64,000 bases of DNA from positions 60,724,987 to 60,788,986 of the forward strand of contig OY288259.1 in the NCBI GenBank assembly GCA_958450325.1, given 5' to 3'. This DNA comes from Agrostemma githago (lineage: Eukaryota; Streptophyta; Magnoliopsida; Caryophyllales; Caryophyllaceae). A program made the translations under genes and the position numbers. Below the pieces are notes generated by a model that saw nothing but the letters and a program-made list of their open reading frames with translations, did no database searches and was not told where the DNA came from. Of the stretch, positions 12,098 through 24,172 are shown one piece after another. Every line of letters begins with the position of its first letter. Position 1 is the stretch's first letter.

Positions 12098-15000
12098 ATG
12101 GCGACAATCGAAAAACTAATGGTTCAAATCTTCGACCGGAAGAGGCAAGTCATAGATCAATTACATCAACAAAAACTCTTGTACGACCAACATCTCGCTT
12201 CTAAACTCTTGATTCAAGGCATTACTCCTCCTTCTTGGCTCCTTCCTGATAATTTTCCTCCTTCCTCTTCCGATTTATCCGGTATTATTCATCTTCCTTC
12301 TCCAATTTCACTGTTTCTTTTCGTAATTCGTCACTTAATTTGAATTTTTAGCTTCGAATTCAGTGATTTAGATTATTGCTGTGAATTGAATCGTTTTTAT
12401 TGCTGAAATTCGCTTATGTTCTTCGTATTTGGCCATCTGTTTGATAAATTTGGTGGTTTATTAGTTGTTTGAGGTTCCTACGTTTCAATTTGATCTGATT
12501 TAGCCTTAAATTGAGCAGTTCAGTCATTTTCATTGCTGAAATTCGCCAATCGTTATCGTAATTTGTCATTTGTTTGAGGTTCATCTGATTCGACTCGGCT
12601 GGAGTACATGACAATGTGTCTGGAGTGTCTGAGACAGTTATTATGTGCGGAGTTTTCGATATTTTAGTCTAAATTGAAGTGTCGAGGTGTGGTGGATAGA
12701 GTGAATGTGCATAGATCTGTGTAATTTGTACTTTGTTTCTTTCTGAAATTCGCGGATTATCTTCGTAATTTATCATATTTTTGATGATTTATTAGCGTTT
12801 TTAAGGGTCATGCACTTCCATTTGCACTACATTTCGAGCAGGTGAGTAGTTATCAGTCAGATTGCGGTTTATGCTTGTTTAACTATTACTGCTCCGAGCT
12901 CAAATGTCTCCTAGTGATTTTTCATGGTGTATCTTGGAAGAATTGGGGCGGTCTTGTCCAGCTTTCTGATGACTTGGTTGTCGCGTATGAGTAATTGGTT
13001 AGGTTTGTTGTATGGAAAAAGTTGCTGAAATGGTTGTTTTTGATTTTTTTAATTCGTGGAATGAGTCGTTACATAGTCGATTGAGGGTCACCGTGTTTTT
13101 CAAATTGTTGATGTATGTTGTTTTTTCAACCCTATTTGACCCGTGTAACTTCTGTGCTGCATTAGACAAAGCAGGTCTGATTTCTGGCTTATTGCATCTA
13201 CGACGTGAACCTGTGGCCCCTTGGCCTGGCAGTCATGACTTTTTGTACAATAAGCCTGTTTCAGCAGTTAACGACAGTGTAATTGATGAAGAATGTACTG
13301 GGATTTGTGTTTCAAGTACTCGTTGTAAAGAAGATGATGCTGGTGCTATTTCTGTGTGTAATGTTGATGACACTGAAGATCGGTTGGGTGTTGTTCCTGT
13401 ATCTCATGCTGAAGTTAATGCATGCAGACTTAGTTATGCCCCCATGTCGCCTGAAAAACAATCGCATACAGGGATCTGCGACACACAGCCTAAGTTAGAG
13501 CAGTCATTAGTGAAGATAGAGAGATCCAGATCACGACAGAAGGCGCTGGAAATCCGCAGGAGTGCACAAACAAGTGGCAAAAGCCAATTGGGGATGAATA
13601 ATAGTGTTGATGGTCCTTCCCGAAGCAAAAGTTGTCAGGAGGATGAAAAATACTGTGGTCCAGGAGATTCTGCTGAACATGTTAGGTCTTTTTCACTGTC
13701 AACCGAAATTGGCCATATGGAAGAAGCAACGACCAATGTGAGGAGCCCTACTGCTTCTGGCTGCTTGTTGACACTGTATCCAAATGAAGAGGTTAAAGAA
13801 GCACATACAGGAGATAATTCAAAGGGAAAGAGCAGTAGTGTTTATGTGGGCGGAGTTACTAGATCCAGTGACAAATCTCGACAGTTTATGGGTATTTCTT
13901 CTGTAAGCACATCGCCTGTACATGTTGCTCCACTTGATGGCTCGACAGAATTGATTAAATCGGATAAGGCTTTTGCATTGCCAAGTGATACTTGCTCCGG
14001 GGAAGAAGAAATTAGGACTGGTTCCACTGAGAGGATTGGTGATGCTCCTGACATCTCTCCGTCAGAACATCTGAAGAACATTGGAGACAGCCCTTCTGCA
14101 AACAAAAGCTGTCAGGGTGATGAAGAAGTGAATGATTTGAGGGACTCTCTTGAACCGGTTAAGCCAGCTTCAGCATCTGCTGAAGTATGCTTCAACAAAG
14201 AAGTACCAATCAGGTTGAGAAGCTCCGATTCTGGTGCTGCCTCGTCGACCCAGTTTGCAAATACTGAGGCAAATGAAGTACATGCTGGAGATAATCAGGA
14301 CATCGAAAGGAGAGACAGTATTTATACGGGCAGAATTACTAGATCAAGTGGCTTTTGCCAACAATCTGCGGGTGATTGTTCTGGAAGCAAAAAACAAGAC
14401 GATTATGAACACCTTGATGGATCCACAGGTTATAAAGCATCTGCATTGCCTACTAAAAATTTTCCTTGTGAAGAAGTTGTGGCCTGCTCAATGGAGAGTA
14501 ATGATGTCCTTTTGCCAAGAGATTTAGGGTTGATAAACAATGTTGGTCATCCTTCTGGAAACCATAAATCTCAGGATGATGAACAACTCGAGGGTCCAAA
14601 GGAGTCTTTGGATTTGATGGGGTCTTCTTCATTCCGAAATAGAACTTGTGACAAGCAAGAAGCTTTGATCATGGTGGCTAAATCCAGCAGCCGTTGCAAG
14701 CTATTTAAAGAGGTTTCTTCTTCTGGAAAAACACATGGATCGTCTGAGCAGCTTGATGGCTCAAGCCAATACCATGGATATCATAAACCTTCAACATTAC
14801 CAAGTGAAATATGCTCCTGGGAGGAAGAAGATCTTTGTCTTGAACCGTGCTTAGCCAGTGAACCTTGTGATGCTATTAACATTTCCTTGATGAAATCACA
14901 AGGATCGTCTACTGGAAAATCACATGGATCCTCTGGACAGCTGGATGGCTCAAGACAATATCTCGGATGTAATACACCTTCTGCATTACCAACTGAAATA

Positions 15001-18000
15001 TGTTCTTGGAAAGAAGATGATCTTGGACCGTACTTGACCAATGAAACTCGTGATGCTGTTGATATTTCTTTCAGAAAATCTGCAGAATTTAATGCAAAGG
15101 ATGTGGAAACACTAGATGATGGAGAGGAGGCAAAAGGTGTCATCCTTACTGCTGACAGAACAACTACATCTACAAGTGGTCGTCAATCATCTCTGGGTAT
15201 TCCTTCCAGTACCAAAGCATCTGGGCATGGGCAAAAGATTAGTGGCATCAGAGACTCTTTGATAAAATCTGCAGAATGTAAGGCAAAGGATGGGGAAATA
15301 AGAGTTGGTGATGACATTAGAGATTCTTTGATAAATTCTGCAGAATGTAAGGCAAAGGATGGGGAAATCAGAGATGTTGAAGAGGGCATCAGAGAATCTT
15401 TGATAAAATCTGCAGAATGTAAGGCAAAGAATGGGGAAATAAGAGTTGGCGATGACATTAGAGATTCTTTGATAACTTCTGCAGAATGTAAGGCAAAGGA
15501 TCGGGAAATCAGAGATGTTGAAGAGGGCATCAGAGACTCTTTGATAAAATCTGCAGAATGTAAGGCAAAGGATGAGGAAATAAGAGTTGGCGATGACATT
15601 AGAGATTCTTTGATAAATTCTGCAGAATGTAAGGCAAAGGATCGGGAAATCAGAGTTGAAGAGGGCATCAGAGAATCTTTGGTAAAATCTGCCGAGTGTG
15701 AGGCAAAAAGTGGGAAAACAAATGACGATGGAGAGGAGACAGGAAGTGACAGCTTCAGTGCTGGCAGAGTAACTACATCTTCAAGTAGTCGCCAATCATC
15801 CCTCAGTATTCCTTCCAGTAGCAATGCATCTGGACATGAGGAAAAGATTAATGACATCAGAGAATCTTTGGAGATAGTCAATCAAACGACATCAGCTACG
15901 GGGAATTTCTTCGAGGAGGTAGCTGATACAGAGAATAGAAAATCACTGGTACAGCATCAAGAGGTAATATTCTGTGCATGCCACTTTGTTGGCTTCAAGA
16001 TTAGTATATAGTGTAAGGTGGTCTCTCATGAGACTAGACAGTTTATGTTAATCATTTTGTTTCCCTCTGATCAGGATGTTGAAAGAAATACCAATGGAGA
16101 GATGACATGTGAACACAAGCAAATATGGGCATCTAGTTTGTCAATTGACGGGCAAAAGGTAGCTTTAGAGCCCTCAGATTGTTATTCTAAGCCGATACAA
16201 GTGGAAACAGTCCCAGGCACTTCCGAACAGTGTGATGCAAGTATAATCCCTGGAATCGTTAATGGTCAAGAAGTCACTGATAATAGTTCTTTTGGACCCT
16301 TGCTTACTGGTAACAAAAGAAACGATTGTGAGAGGTCTCCCCAACCTGGGAAGAAGTTTAAATTTTCTATCGTGTCTCCAGTGGTGGAGTATATGGATGT
16401 CGACGAAGCTGATCAAACAAAGCCTGAGTTTGAAAGGTTTGAGGCACAAAATTTTGGAGAGGAATTTCTCTATGAAGATTTTTCCATTTTGAGCAACATA
16501 ATGGAACATTCAAGTATGCATAAGAATATCAGTACATCTTCTTGCTTTCGTACCCCATTGTCCCCTCATCCTGCTGCATATAAATCTTCATTCCTTTCTG
16601 GAATTTCAAAGAGCAATGACACGAGAATCAGTGTGCATGAACAACAATACAGATCTGCCTGTTTGAGCACGCCTCTCGCATCATTTCCTGCTTCGGGTAA
16701 CTTAGGCCTGGAACCTGGCATTTACTCTTCAGTGCCTAATGGTCTTTTAGAGAATTTTCACTTGCAAAGCGCTCTCTTGCCTGTCAGCAGTGCTTTGCAA
16801 CGAAAATCTCATTCTGATCTCTTTTCATTTCCTCATAACCAGTGTGGTGTGGATATTAGGAAACCTTTCCAATCTCCAGTAGAAAATGGGTTCGAAAGTA
16901 TTGCATCTACATCTGCTAGCTCAGTGAAGGTGACAAGTGGTAACCCAGAGCTTACTTGTTTCACAATTATGGAAGATCCTGAAAGTTCCGAGGAAGATGT
17001 TAACGAGCCTAAGATAGGCTCGGAGGGAACTGATTTAAGTAAGAAAAGCAGCAGCAGTAAAGAGCCTCTTCGTGATATTAGTGTGAAAAATAAAACTTCC
17101 CTGGCTCAAAATCAAGCAGTTGAGAAAAACAGTTTAGAATCTGTAAGTACTGAAATCGGCATCTCTGAGACTTGTGATAAGGAAAATTGGGCGAATGGCA
17201 AGAGTAATAGGCAAAGTAAACGGACAACCCGAGGAAAGGAGAACAAAGGCGTTTCAGCAGGTGGTAATAGCTTGAAAAGGAACACTAGAACACTTAGTAG
17301 CAGGATCAGCAAACCCAAATTGTCCGGACAATCTAATTTAAAAACCAGAGGGCAAAGCTTGTCAGAGAATGAACCGAAGCGCAATAACATCGTGTCTAAT
17401 GTGAAGTCTTTTATTCCTCTTGTACAACAGAAACAAGCAGCTGCAGCAGCCCCTGGTAATTTATTTGTAACTCTTCTACAGCTGTTTCAGTTCTTTTTTT
17501 TGTCAAAGATATCATTCATCTCGCAGAGGGTTTTCATTGTTTTTCTTTAAATTACGCTCCTAGGATAGCTTAAAGAGCACGACAAAATCTCTAAAACATT
17601 GTTTTAGGGGCGTTTTTTTTCTCATTGTGTTCTAGTGTTGAAGAACTAACTTGGCTGAACAAGGTTTATAGCATTCCTGATTGCTTATTACAAGCTTGTG
17701 GCATGTACAGTAAAGAGAGATGTAAAAGTCAAGGCTCTGGAAGCCGCAGAGGCCGCCAAACGTATTGCAGAAAAGAAAGAGAATGAACGCAAGCAGAAGA
17801 AAGAGGCATTGAAGAATGAACGAGAAAGACTGGAGCAAGAAAAATTGAAGCAACTAGAACTTGCAAAAAAATTGAAAGAGGATGCAAAAAAGAAAAGAGA
17901 TGCTGAAAATGCTGCGAAGAAAAGACAGAGAGCAGAAGAAGAGAAGATTGAGAAGGAGAAGAAGCGGCAGCGTGTAGAAGATGCAAGGTGCCAGCAGAAG

Positions 18001-19160
18001 CAAGCGCAGGAAAAACTTCAGGCATGGAGGGAGGAATCTAGATATGGGGCTGAGGTTTGACCTTCACTGTTTATGAATTACTGTATTTACTTATCTGTTT
18101 CAGCTGCTGTTGTTGCTGGTCTAATTTTTGCGAGCTTTTTAGGAAGAACGAATATTTGAAGGAAAAGAGCTATATAAGAATGCACAAAACGAATCTGGTA
18201 AAACAACTGAAGCAAGTACTTCAAGTAATCCGATGAATGAATTGGTAGATGCCGGGAATATCAAAACCAAAGCCGTTGATGGAATTCATATCTTAAGTGA
18301 CAAATTTTCTACTGAACCATCTCATATTGAAAAGGTAAGTTATAACCAACATTGCATATTGCTATCGTGGTTTCGCTTGTTCTGATGAACCACTCCCTTC
18401 ATGTCATTAATATTGTCTGTCTGTTTCATCTATCGTGGTTTCGCTTGTTGACTGTTCTATGCCGACAAAAGTCACTTATACAAGGATGCTTTTTGTTTGC
18501 AGGTAGACAGCGTTGTTGCAGCGGAAAGTTCAACACCTAATTTCAAAAGCGATAAGCCAATCATCAGTCAGAATAGTGAAGAGCAATCGTATGATATATC
18601 ACCATACCAGTGCTCGGATGATGAAGAGGAAGAAGACGAGGAAATCCCAAACAAGAAGTTCATCCCTTCATGGGCCAGGTTTGTTGCTCCTATCTACTTC
18701 CTCATATTTGATTGCTCGCCATTGGAGTTCTTTCTAGGCGCGTTTATCCCAAAAGAAATTTGAATTTCTTTTCGGTTTTCTTTTCGTGGTGGAATTTGCT
18801 TGTACTTGCTTAGAATGTGTTTTGATTTCGAATTGGTTACGTGATCTAAGAACCAGAACTACTCGTTTGTGGCTGTATAGCATTAGCACCGGCTTTATCC
18901 TTATAGCAGCTCACGACTTACTGCGTGTTTTTGTAGCAAAAGCTGTGTATCGCAAGCTATCTTCTCATTGAATCAATTGGATCCCGACACAATATTTCCT
19001 CCCGGGAGCTTTTGCAATTTGGACGAAGGTAACTCTAATTCGTTATATACTTGCACAAAGCAACAAACTATGTCGAGTTTTAAAACATCGATTGTTTTTT
19101 TTTTTTTTTGCTTTAGTTCTTGTGCCCAAAGGACTACCATTGGATTCAAAGAAGCGGTAA
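12098..19160 (+). CDS. WYR: Plant INCENP (WYRD-like), chromosomal passenger subunit
   Basis: Scaffold of the chromosomal passenger complex, which binds and activates Aurora kinase through its IN-box. Exons 12098-12281, 13166-15963, 16075-17455, 17711-18054, 18143-18334, 18503-18678, 18937-19028 and 19117-19160 give about 1736 residues. The N-terminal block (MATIEKLMVQIFDRKR, then DKAGLISGLLHLRREP) is followed by a long low-conservation Ser/Asp-rich region with seven tandem repeats. Next comes a highly charged single-alpha-helix or coiled-coil segment (VKALEAAEAAKRIAEKKE onward), then the IN-box (ISPYQCSDDEEEEDEEIP, KKFIPSWAS, PDTIFPPGSF). The chosen stop gives a PLDSKKR tail. A GT at 19156 could instead splice to 19213 and end at 19327 with a basic tail. 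Exon 4 phase fits only the acceptor at 17709-17710. Confidence in the family is high and in the exact C-terminus moderate. Confidence 0.9.
15243..15721 (+). repeat. Seven in-frame 23-24-residue repeats within INCENP
   Basis: The unit reads IR[DE]SLI.SAECKAK..EIR followed by VGDD or DVEEG. Seven copies of SAEC[KE]AK follow one another in frame. The two linker types alternate, so the higher-order unit is about 141 bases (two monomers). An eighth diverged copy (KSAEFNAKD) lies upstream near 15076. Near-identity of the copies at DNA level suggests recent unequal exchange. Confidence 0.92.
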
Positions 19161-19659
19161 AAGAATTCCGTTTCCTGTATACGCGCATCTGGAAATTTTG
19201 GCTTTGATGCAGAAGAAGGTACATGTCAATGTCGTGCATTCAAGCTCTACGATTCTATGTATGTCGCCCATTGAACGACAACCTGACTTTGTCACAACTT
19301 AGGAGACGCAGACGTAAACGTCTGTAAATGGTGTCGAAATCACAAATTTGTATATTTTTCGAAGTTCAATCGCTGATTGGTTTTCACCGTTCTTTCAGAT
19401 GAATGTCAAACATTACTGTTATATCTTGCGACTTGTGAGACCGGAGGTGGTTCCTCTGGCATAAACTCAGTAAGTCGGTATGTTCGAGTTCGACCACTGT
19501 ATATATGTAATAGTATGTCTGATATTTGACTCGGCTGGACCGTCTTCAGGTAACTCTGTCTTCGGTGACTGTAGGCAATATAATGCCTAATACGAGCATT
19601 GATTATTAGAACTCTTTGACATGATTAGTATAACCGAGACATTATATTTGGTATTGCGA

Positions 19660-22600
19660 ACCTTTTTATTTTGAGACTCAAAAGGCCGAAAAAACGTGGA
19701 TAATAACCTTCAAAATTGATAGTTTTTTTTGTTATTTTTCGTAAACGAAGAAAGTTTATTTAAACGCGATTTTTTTTTGACGAAAACTTGTGGATAGTTT
19801 TAGAATGCAAAAATAATGAGCATTCGAACCCTCTGACACGATATAAAATGTAATATAACACTTGTTTTGACTGATTCTGACACCTCTCAAACGATAAAAT
19901 TATGGCTCTTAAAGTCCCGAATTAAAACCAAATGATCCTCATATTACACCGGGACATTTCATTTGGCGTGGGATTTGTTTGGCGCAAATTTGGAACCATT
20001 TTATTTCGGGACCCAAAAGGTCGAAAAAACGTGGATAATAACCTTCAAAATCGATCGTTTTTTGCTATTTTTCGTAAACGGAGAAAGTTTATCTAAACGC
20101 GGATTTTTTTTGAGGAAAACCTATGGCTAGGTTTAGAATGTCAAATAATGACTATTCGAACCCTCTGACACGATATAAAATGTAATATAACACTTGCTTT
20201 GACTGATTCTAACGCCTCTCAAACGATAAAATTATTGCTCTTAAAGGTCTCGAATTAAAAACCATATGACGCTCATATTACACCAGGACATTTAATTTGG
20301 CGTGGGGTTTGTTTGACGCAAATTTGGGCCATTTTATTTCGGGACCCAAAATGCTGAAAAAACGTGGATAATAACCTTCAAAATCGACAATTTTTTGCTT
20401 TTTTTTTCATAAACGTTGAAAATTTATCTAAACGCGAATTTTTTTTGACGAAAACTTGTGGATAGGTTTAGAATGCCAAATAATGAGTATTCGAACCCTC
20501 TGACACGATATAAAATGTAATACTCCGTATAACACTTGTTTCTTCCGACACTTCTCAAACGATAAAATTATGGCTCTTAAAGGTCCCGAATTAAAACCAA
20601 ATGACCCTCATATTACACCGGGACATTTCATTTGGCGTGGGATTTGTTCAGCGCGAATATAGATTCATTTAATTCCGGGATCTAAAAAGCCGAAAAAACG
20701 TGGATAATAACCTTCAAAATCGGTCGTTTTTGACTATTTTTTTAAAGCGGTAAAAATTGTTTGAAAGTGCGAATCTTTTTGACCAATATTACACCGGGAC
20801 ATTGTACATGATGTTAACTTTGTTCAGCGCGAATATAGATTCATTTAATTCCGGGATCTAAAAAACCGAAAAAATATGGATAATAACCTTCAAAATCGGT
20901 CGTTTTTGACTATTTTTTTAAAGCGGTAAAAATTGTTCGAAAGTGCGAATCTTTTTGCCAAATATTACACCGGGACATTGTACACGATGTTGACTTTGTT
21001 AAGCGCGAATATAGATCCATTTTATTCCGGGACCTAAAAAGCGAAAAAACGTGGATAATAACCTTCAAAATCAGTCGTTTTTGACAATTTTTTTAAAGCG
21101 GTAAAAATTGTTCAAAAGTGCGAATCTTTTTGGAAAAATATTACACCGGGACATCATGCATGATATGGACTTTGTTCAGAGCGACCATAGATCAATTTTA
21201 TTTCGTAACCTAAAAAGTCAAAAAAACGTGGATAATAAACTTCAAAATCGGTCGTTTTTGACTATTTTTATAAAGCGGTAAAAATTGTTCGAAAGTGCGA
21301 ATATTTTTGACAAATATTAAACCGGGACATTGTACATGATTTTGACTTTATTCGGCGTGAATATTAATCCATTTTATTCCGGGGACTAAAAAGACGAAAA
21401 AACGTGGATAATAACCTTCAAAATCGGTCGTTTTTTACTATGTTTTTAAAACGGTAAAAACTGTTCGAAAGTGCGTATCTTTTAGGCAAATATTACACCG
21501 GGACATAGTAAATGATGTTAACTTTGCTCAGCGCGAATATAAATACATTTTATTCTGGGGCCTAAAAAGCCGAAAAAACATGGATAATAGCCTTTAAAAT
21601 CAGTTGTTTTTGACTATTTTTTTAAAGCAGTAAAAATTGTTTGAAAGTGCGTATCTTTTGGCAAATATTACACCGGGACATAGTAAATGATGTTAACTTT
21701 TTTCAGCGCGAATATAAATACATTTTATTTCGGAACCTAAAAACCCAAAAAAATGTGGATAATAACCTTCAAAATCGGTTATTTTTGACTATTTTTTTAA
21801 AGCGGTAAAAATTGTTCGAAAGCAGGCCCGTCAAAGGGCATGTCCACCCGGTTCTTGGAACCGGGGCCCACTCCGGGAGAGGGCCTGAACAACTTTTAAC
21901 ATTGTACTAAATACATAAAGCTGTCCTATAACAAAGGTTAGTGAATGTAGCGCAGTGGTAGCCTTGTGCAGTTGAAGTCTCAGTGCAGCAACGTCCGGGG
22001 TTCGAACCTTGAACGGCGTATTTTTTTATTTTTCTTCCTATGTATTTTTGTTTCTATCGATCTTTAATTTTTTTGCGCTCCTTTCATTAATGTTATTTTT
22101 GTGTCTTTCGGTCATTCATTTTTTTTGCGCTTTTCTAAATATAAAAAATAGATATCCATTTTAATTATAAGTTTTAGGCGAGTTATTAATTTTTTATGGT
22201 CTCTTTTTAAAAAAGAAAACATTCGTGCAATATATCAAAGGTAAACAAACGATTGAGACGGAAGAGATATAATATCGTATATGAGACGGTGTTTAGTATA
22301 GGGCCTCCCGAAAATATTTGACATTGGGCCTCCGAAAATCATTCGACGGCCCTGTTCGAAAGTGCGTATCTTTTTGGCAAATATTACACCGGGACATAGT
22401 AAATGATGTTAACTTTGTTCAGCGCGAATATAAATGCATTTTATTCCGGAACCGAAAAAGCCAAAAAAAACGTGGATAACAACCTTCAAAATCGGTCGTT
22501 TTTTACTAATTTTTTAAAGCAGTAAAAATTGTTCGAAAGTGCGAATATTTTTGGCAATATTACATTGGTACATTCTACATGATTTTGACTTTGTTCGGCG

Positions 22601-23378
22601 CGAATATTAATCCATTTTATTCCGGGAACTTAAAAACGAAAAAACGAGGATAATAACCTTCAAAATCGATCGTTTTTTGGACTACTTCTTTAAAGCGGTA
22701 AAAATTGTTCGAAAGTGCGAATATTTTTGGTAAATATTATACCGGGACATTGTACATGATTTTGAATTTGTTTGGCGCGAATATTAATCCATTTTATTCT
22801 GGGACCAAAAAAGATGAAAAAAACGTGGATAATAACCTTCAAAATCGATCATTTTTTACTATTTTTTTAAATATGTAAAAATTGTTCGAAAGTGCGGATT
22901 TTTTTGCCGAATATTACACTGGGTCATTGTACATGATGTTGACTTTGTTCTGCACGAATATAGATCCATTTTATTCCGGGACCTAGAAAGGCAAAAAAAC
23001 GTGGATAATAACCTTCAAAATCGGTCGTTTTTTACTATTTTTTTAAAGCTGTAAAAATTGTTCGAAAGTGCGGATTTTTTTGCCGAATATTACACCGGGT
23101 CATTGTACATGATGTTGACCTTGTTCAGCGCAAATATAGATCCATTTTATTCCGGGACCTGAAAAGTCGAAAAAACGTGGATAATAACCTTCAAAATCGA
23201 TCGTTTTTGACTATTTTTTTAAAGCGCTAAAAAATGTTCGAAAGTGCGAATATTTTTGGCAAATATTACACCGGGACATTGTACATGATGTTAACATTGT
23301 TCAGCGCGAATATAGTTCCATTTTAATCCGGGACCAAAAAATTCGAAAAACGTAAACAATAACCTTCAAAATCGAGCT
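19660..23378. repeat. Satellite-like tandem array, 335-bp and 176-bp units
   Basis: The landmark GGATAATAACCTTCAAAATC recurs at about 19698, 20033, 20365, 20702, 20878, 21053, 21230, 21407, 21582, 21758, then (after an insertion) 22474, 22648, 22827, 23003, 23179 and a decayed 23353. The first spacings are about 335 bases and the rest about 176. Both unit types share the landmark, ATTACACCGGGACAT, and TTCCGGGACC..AAAAAACG. The long unit has about 160 extra bases (CGAACCCTCTGACACGATAT, CTCAAACGATAAAATTAT and others) between GCGAAT..TTTTT and ATTACACC. The array fills the space between the convergent INCENP and NOI genes. It has no coding content. Confidence 0.93.
21823..22354. mobile_element. 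Non-autonomous hAT-type element with tRNA-like Pol III boxes
   Basis: The ends are CAGGCCCGTC and, reverse-complemented, CAGGGCCGTC. TTCGAAAG is directly repeated on both flanks (21815-21822 and 22355-22362), the 8-bp target duplication expected for hAT. The 532-bp body interrupts a 176-bp satellite monomer, whose spacing is restored to 176 when the element plus one duplication is removed. Inside, TAGCGCAGTGG (21948-21958) fits the Pol III A-box consensus and GTTCGAACC (22000-22008) fits the B-box, 41 bases apart. No transposase is present. Confidence 0.88.
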
Positions 23379-24172
23379 GATCGGGAGGTTATATCTAATC
23401 ACATTACAAATAAACATGATTTTCAATTTTTCATACCACATCACTACGTTGTTTCAAGATATATCCTACACGATTTCACGCACAAACGACAAGTATCATG
23501 TTCACAAACTTAACAAACCGGATACCACATACTCCGTATTACGTGCCAAAATATACGGAGTACGGAGTATAATACAAGTATATCTTGCAGATTTGCTACC
23601 TGTAAACTTGGGATTTTGCAACACTTTCTATGTATTAAAGTTTTACGTCAACTTCTAGTACTTTTCTTTTGCAAGTTTTCAGGAAACAGATCTCAGACGA
23701 CGACAACGACAACAACAACAACAACAAAAACTAGCCACACAACACGACACACCGTCTCTTCCTAGTTTTTGTATGTAAACAACTACTTGAGCATAAATAC
23801 GAGGACAAAAAGACAGGAAAGATCACTCGATATATGACAGACGAGAGAAAGAAAGATTTACAAGTCGAAAGCGCAAGAAAAAAATAAAAACTTGTTTTTT
23901 TTTTGAAACAATGACCCACACAAATTCATTACATATAAATACAATATAAGAGTAACTTGTTTGATTTCATATTTCTTTTGCCCAACTCCCCAACTCATTC
24001 CAACAGCACAGAGGAAAAAAAAAACATTACAGTAGTAGGTAATAATTATACGGTGTTGGTTCCAGGAACGCGAGTATCACAAACTTGTCACATCTTTTTT
24101 TTTCCAGCAGAGAAAGGAGGAATGTGTCGGGATTGGGGGGTTCCTACGATCCGTTCTTACAAGAAACAATCA
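23379..24172. other. Intergenic region, satellite edge to NOI 3' end
   Basis: No gene is seen. It holds three copies of the 9-mer TACTCCGTA/TACGGAGTA (23530, 23554, 23561; the last two overlap), a (CAA/ACGACA)n run near 23700-23735, and an ACCGTCTC motif at 23751. The final part is the NOI 3' untranslated region. Confidence 0.5.

Noticed and set aside
13012..13165. Upstream extension of the long INCENP exon (MEKVAEMVVF...)
   Set aside because: Lies in intron 1; the acceptor at 13164-13165 joins in phase to the conserved N-terminus starting at 12098.
15183..15881. 232-codon open frame on the minus strand
   Set aside because: It is the antisense of the INCENP tandem repeats; the repeat period keeps the frame open. 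No homology sense and no start context.
19660..23378. Centromere
   Set aside because: The 176-bp period is centromere-like, but the array is under 4 kb and sits among active genes.
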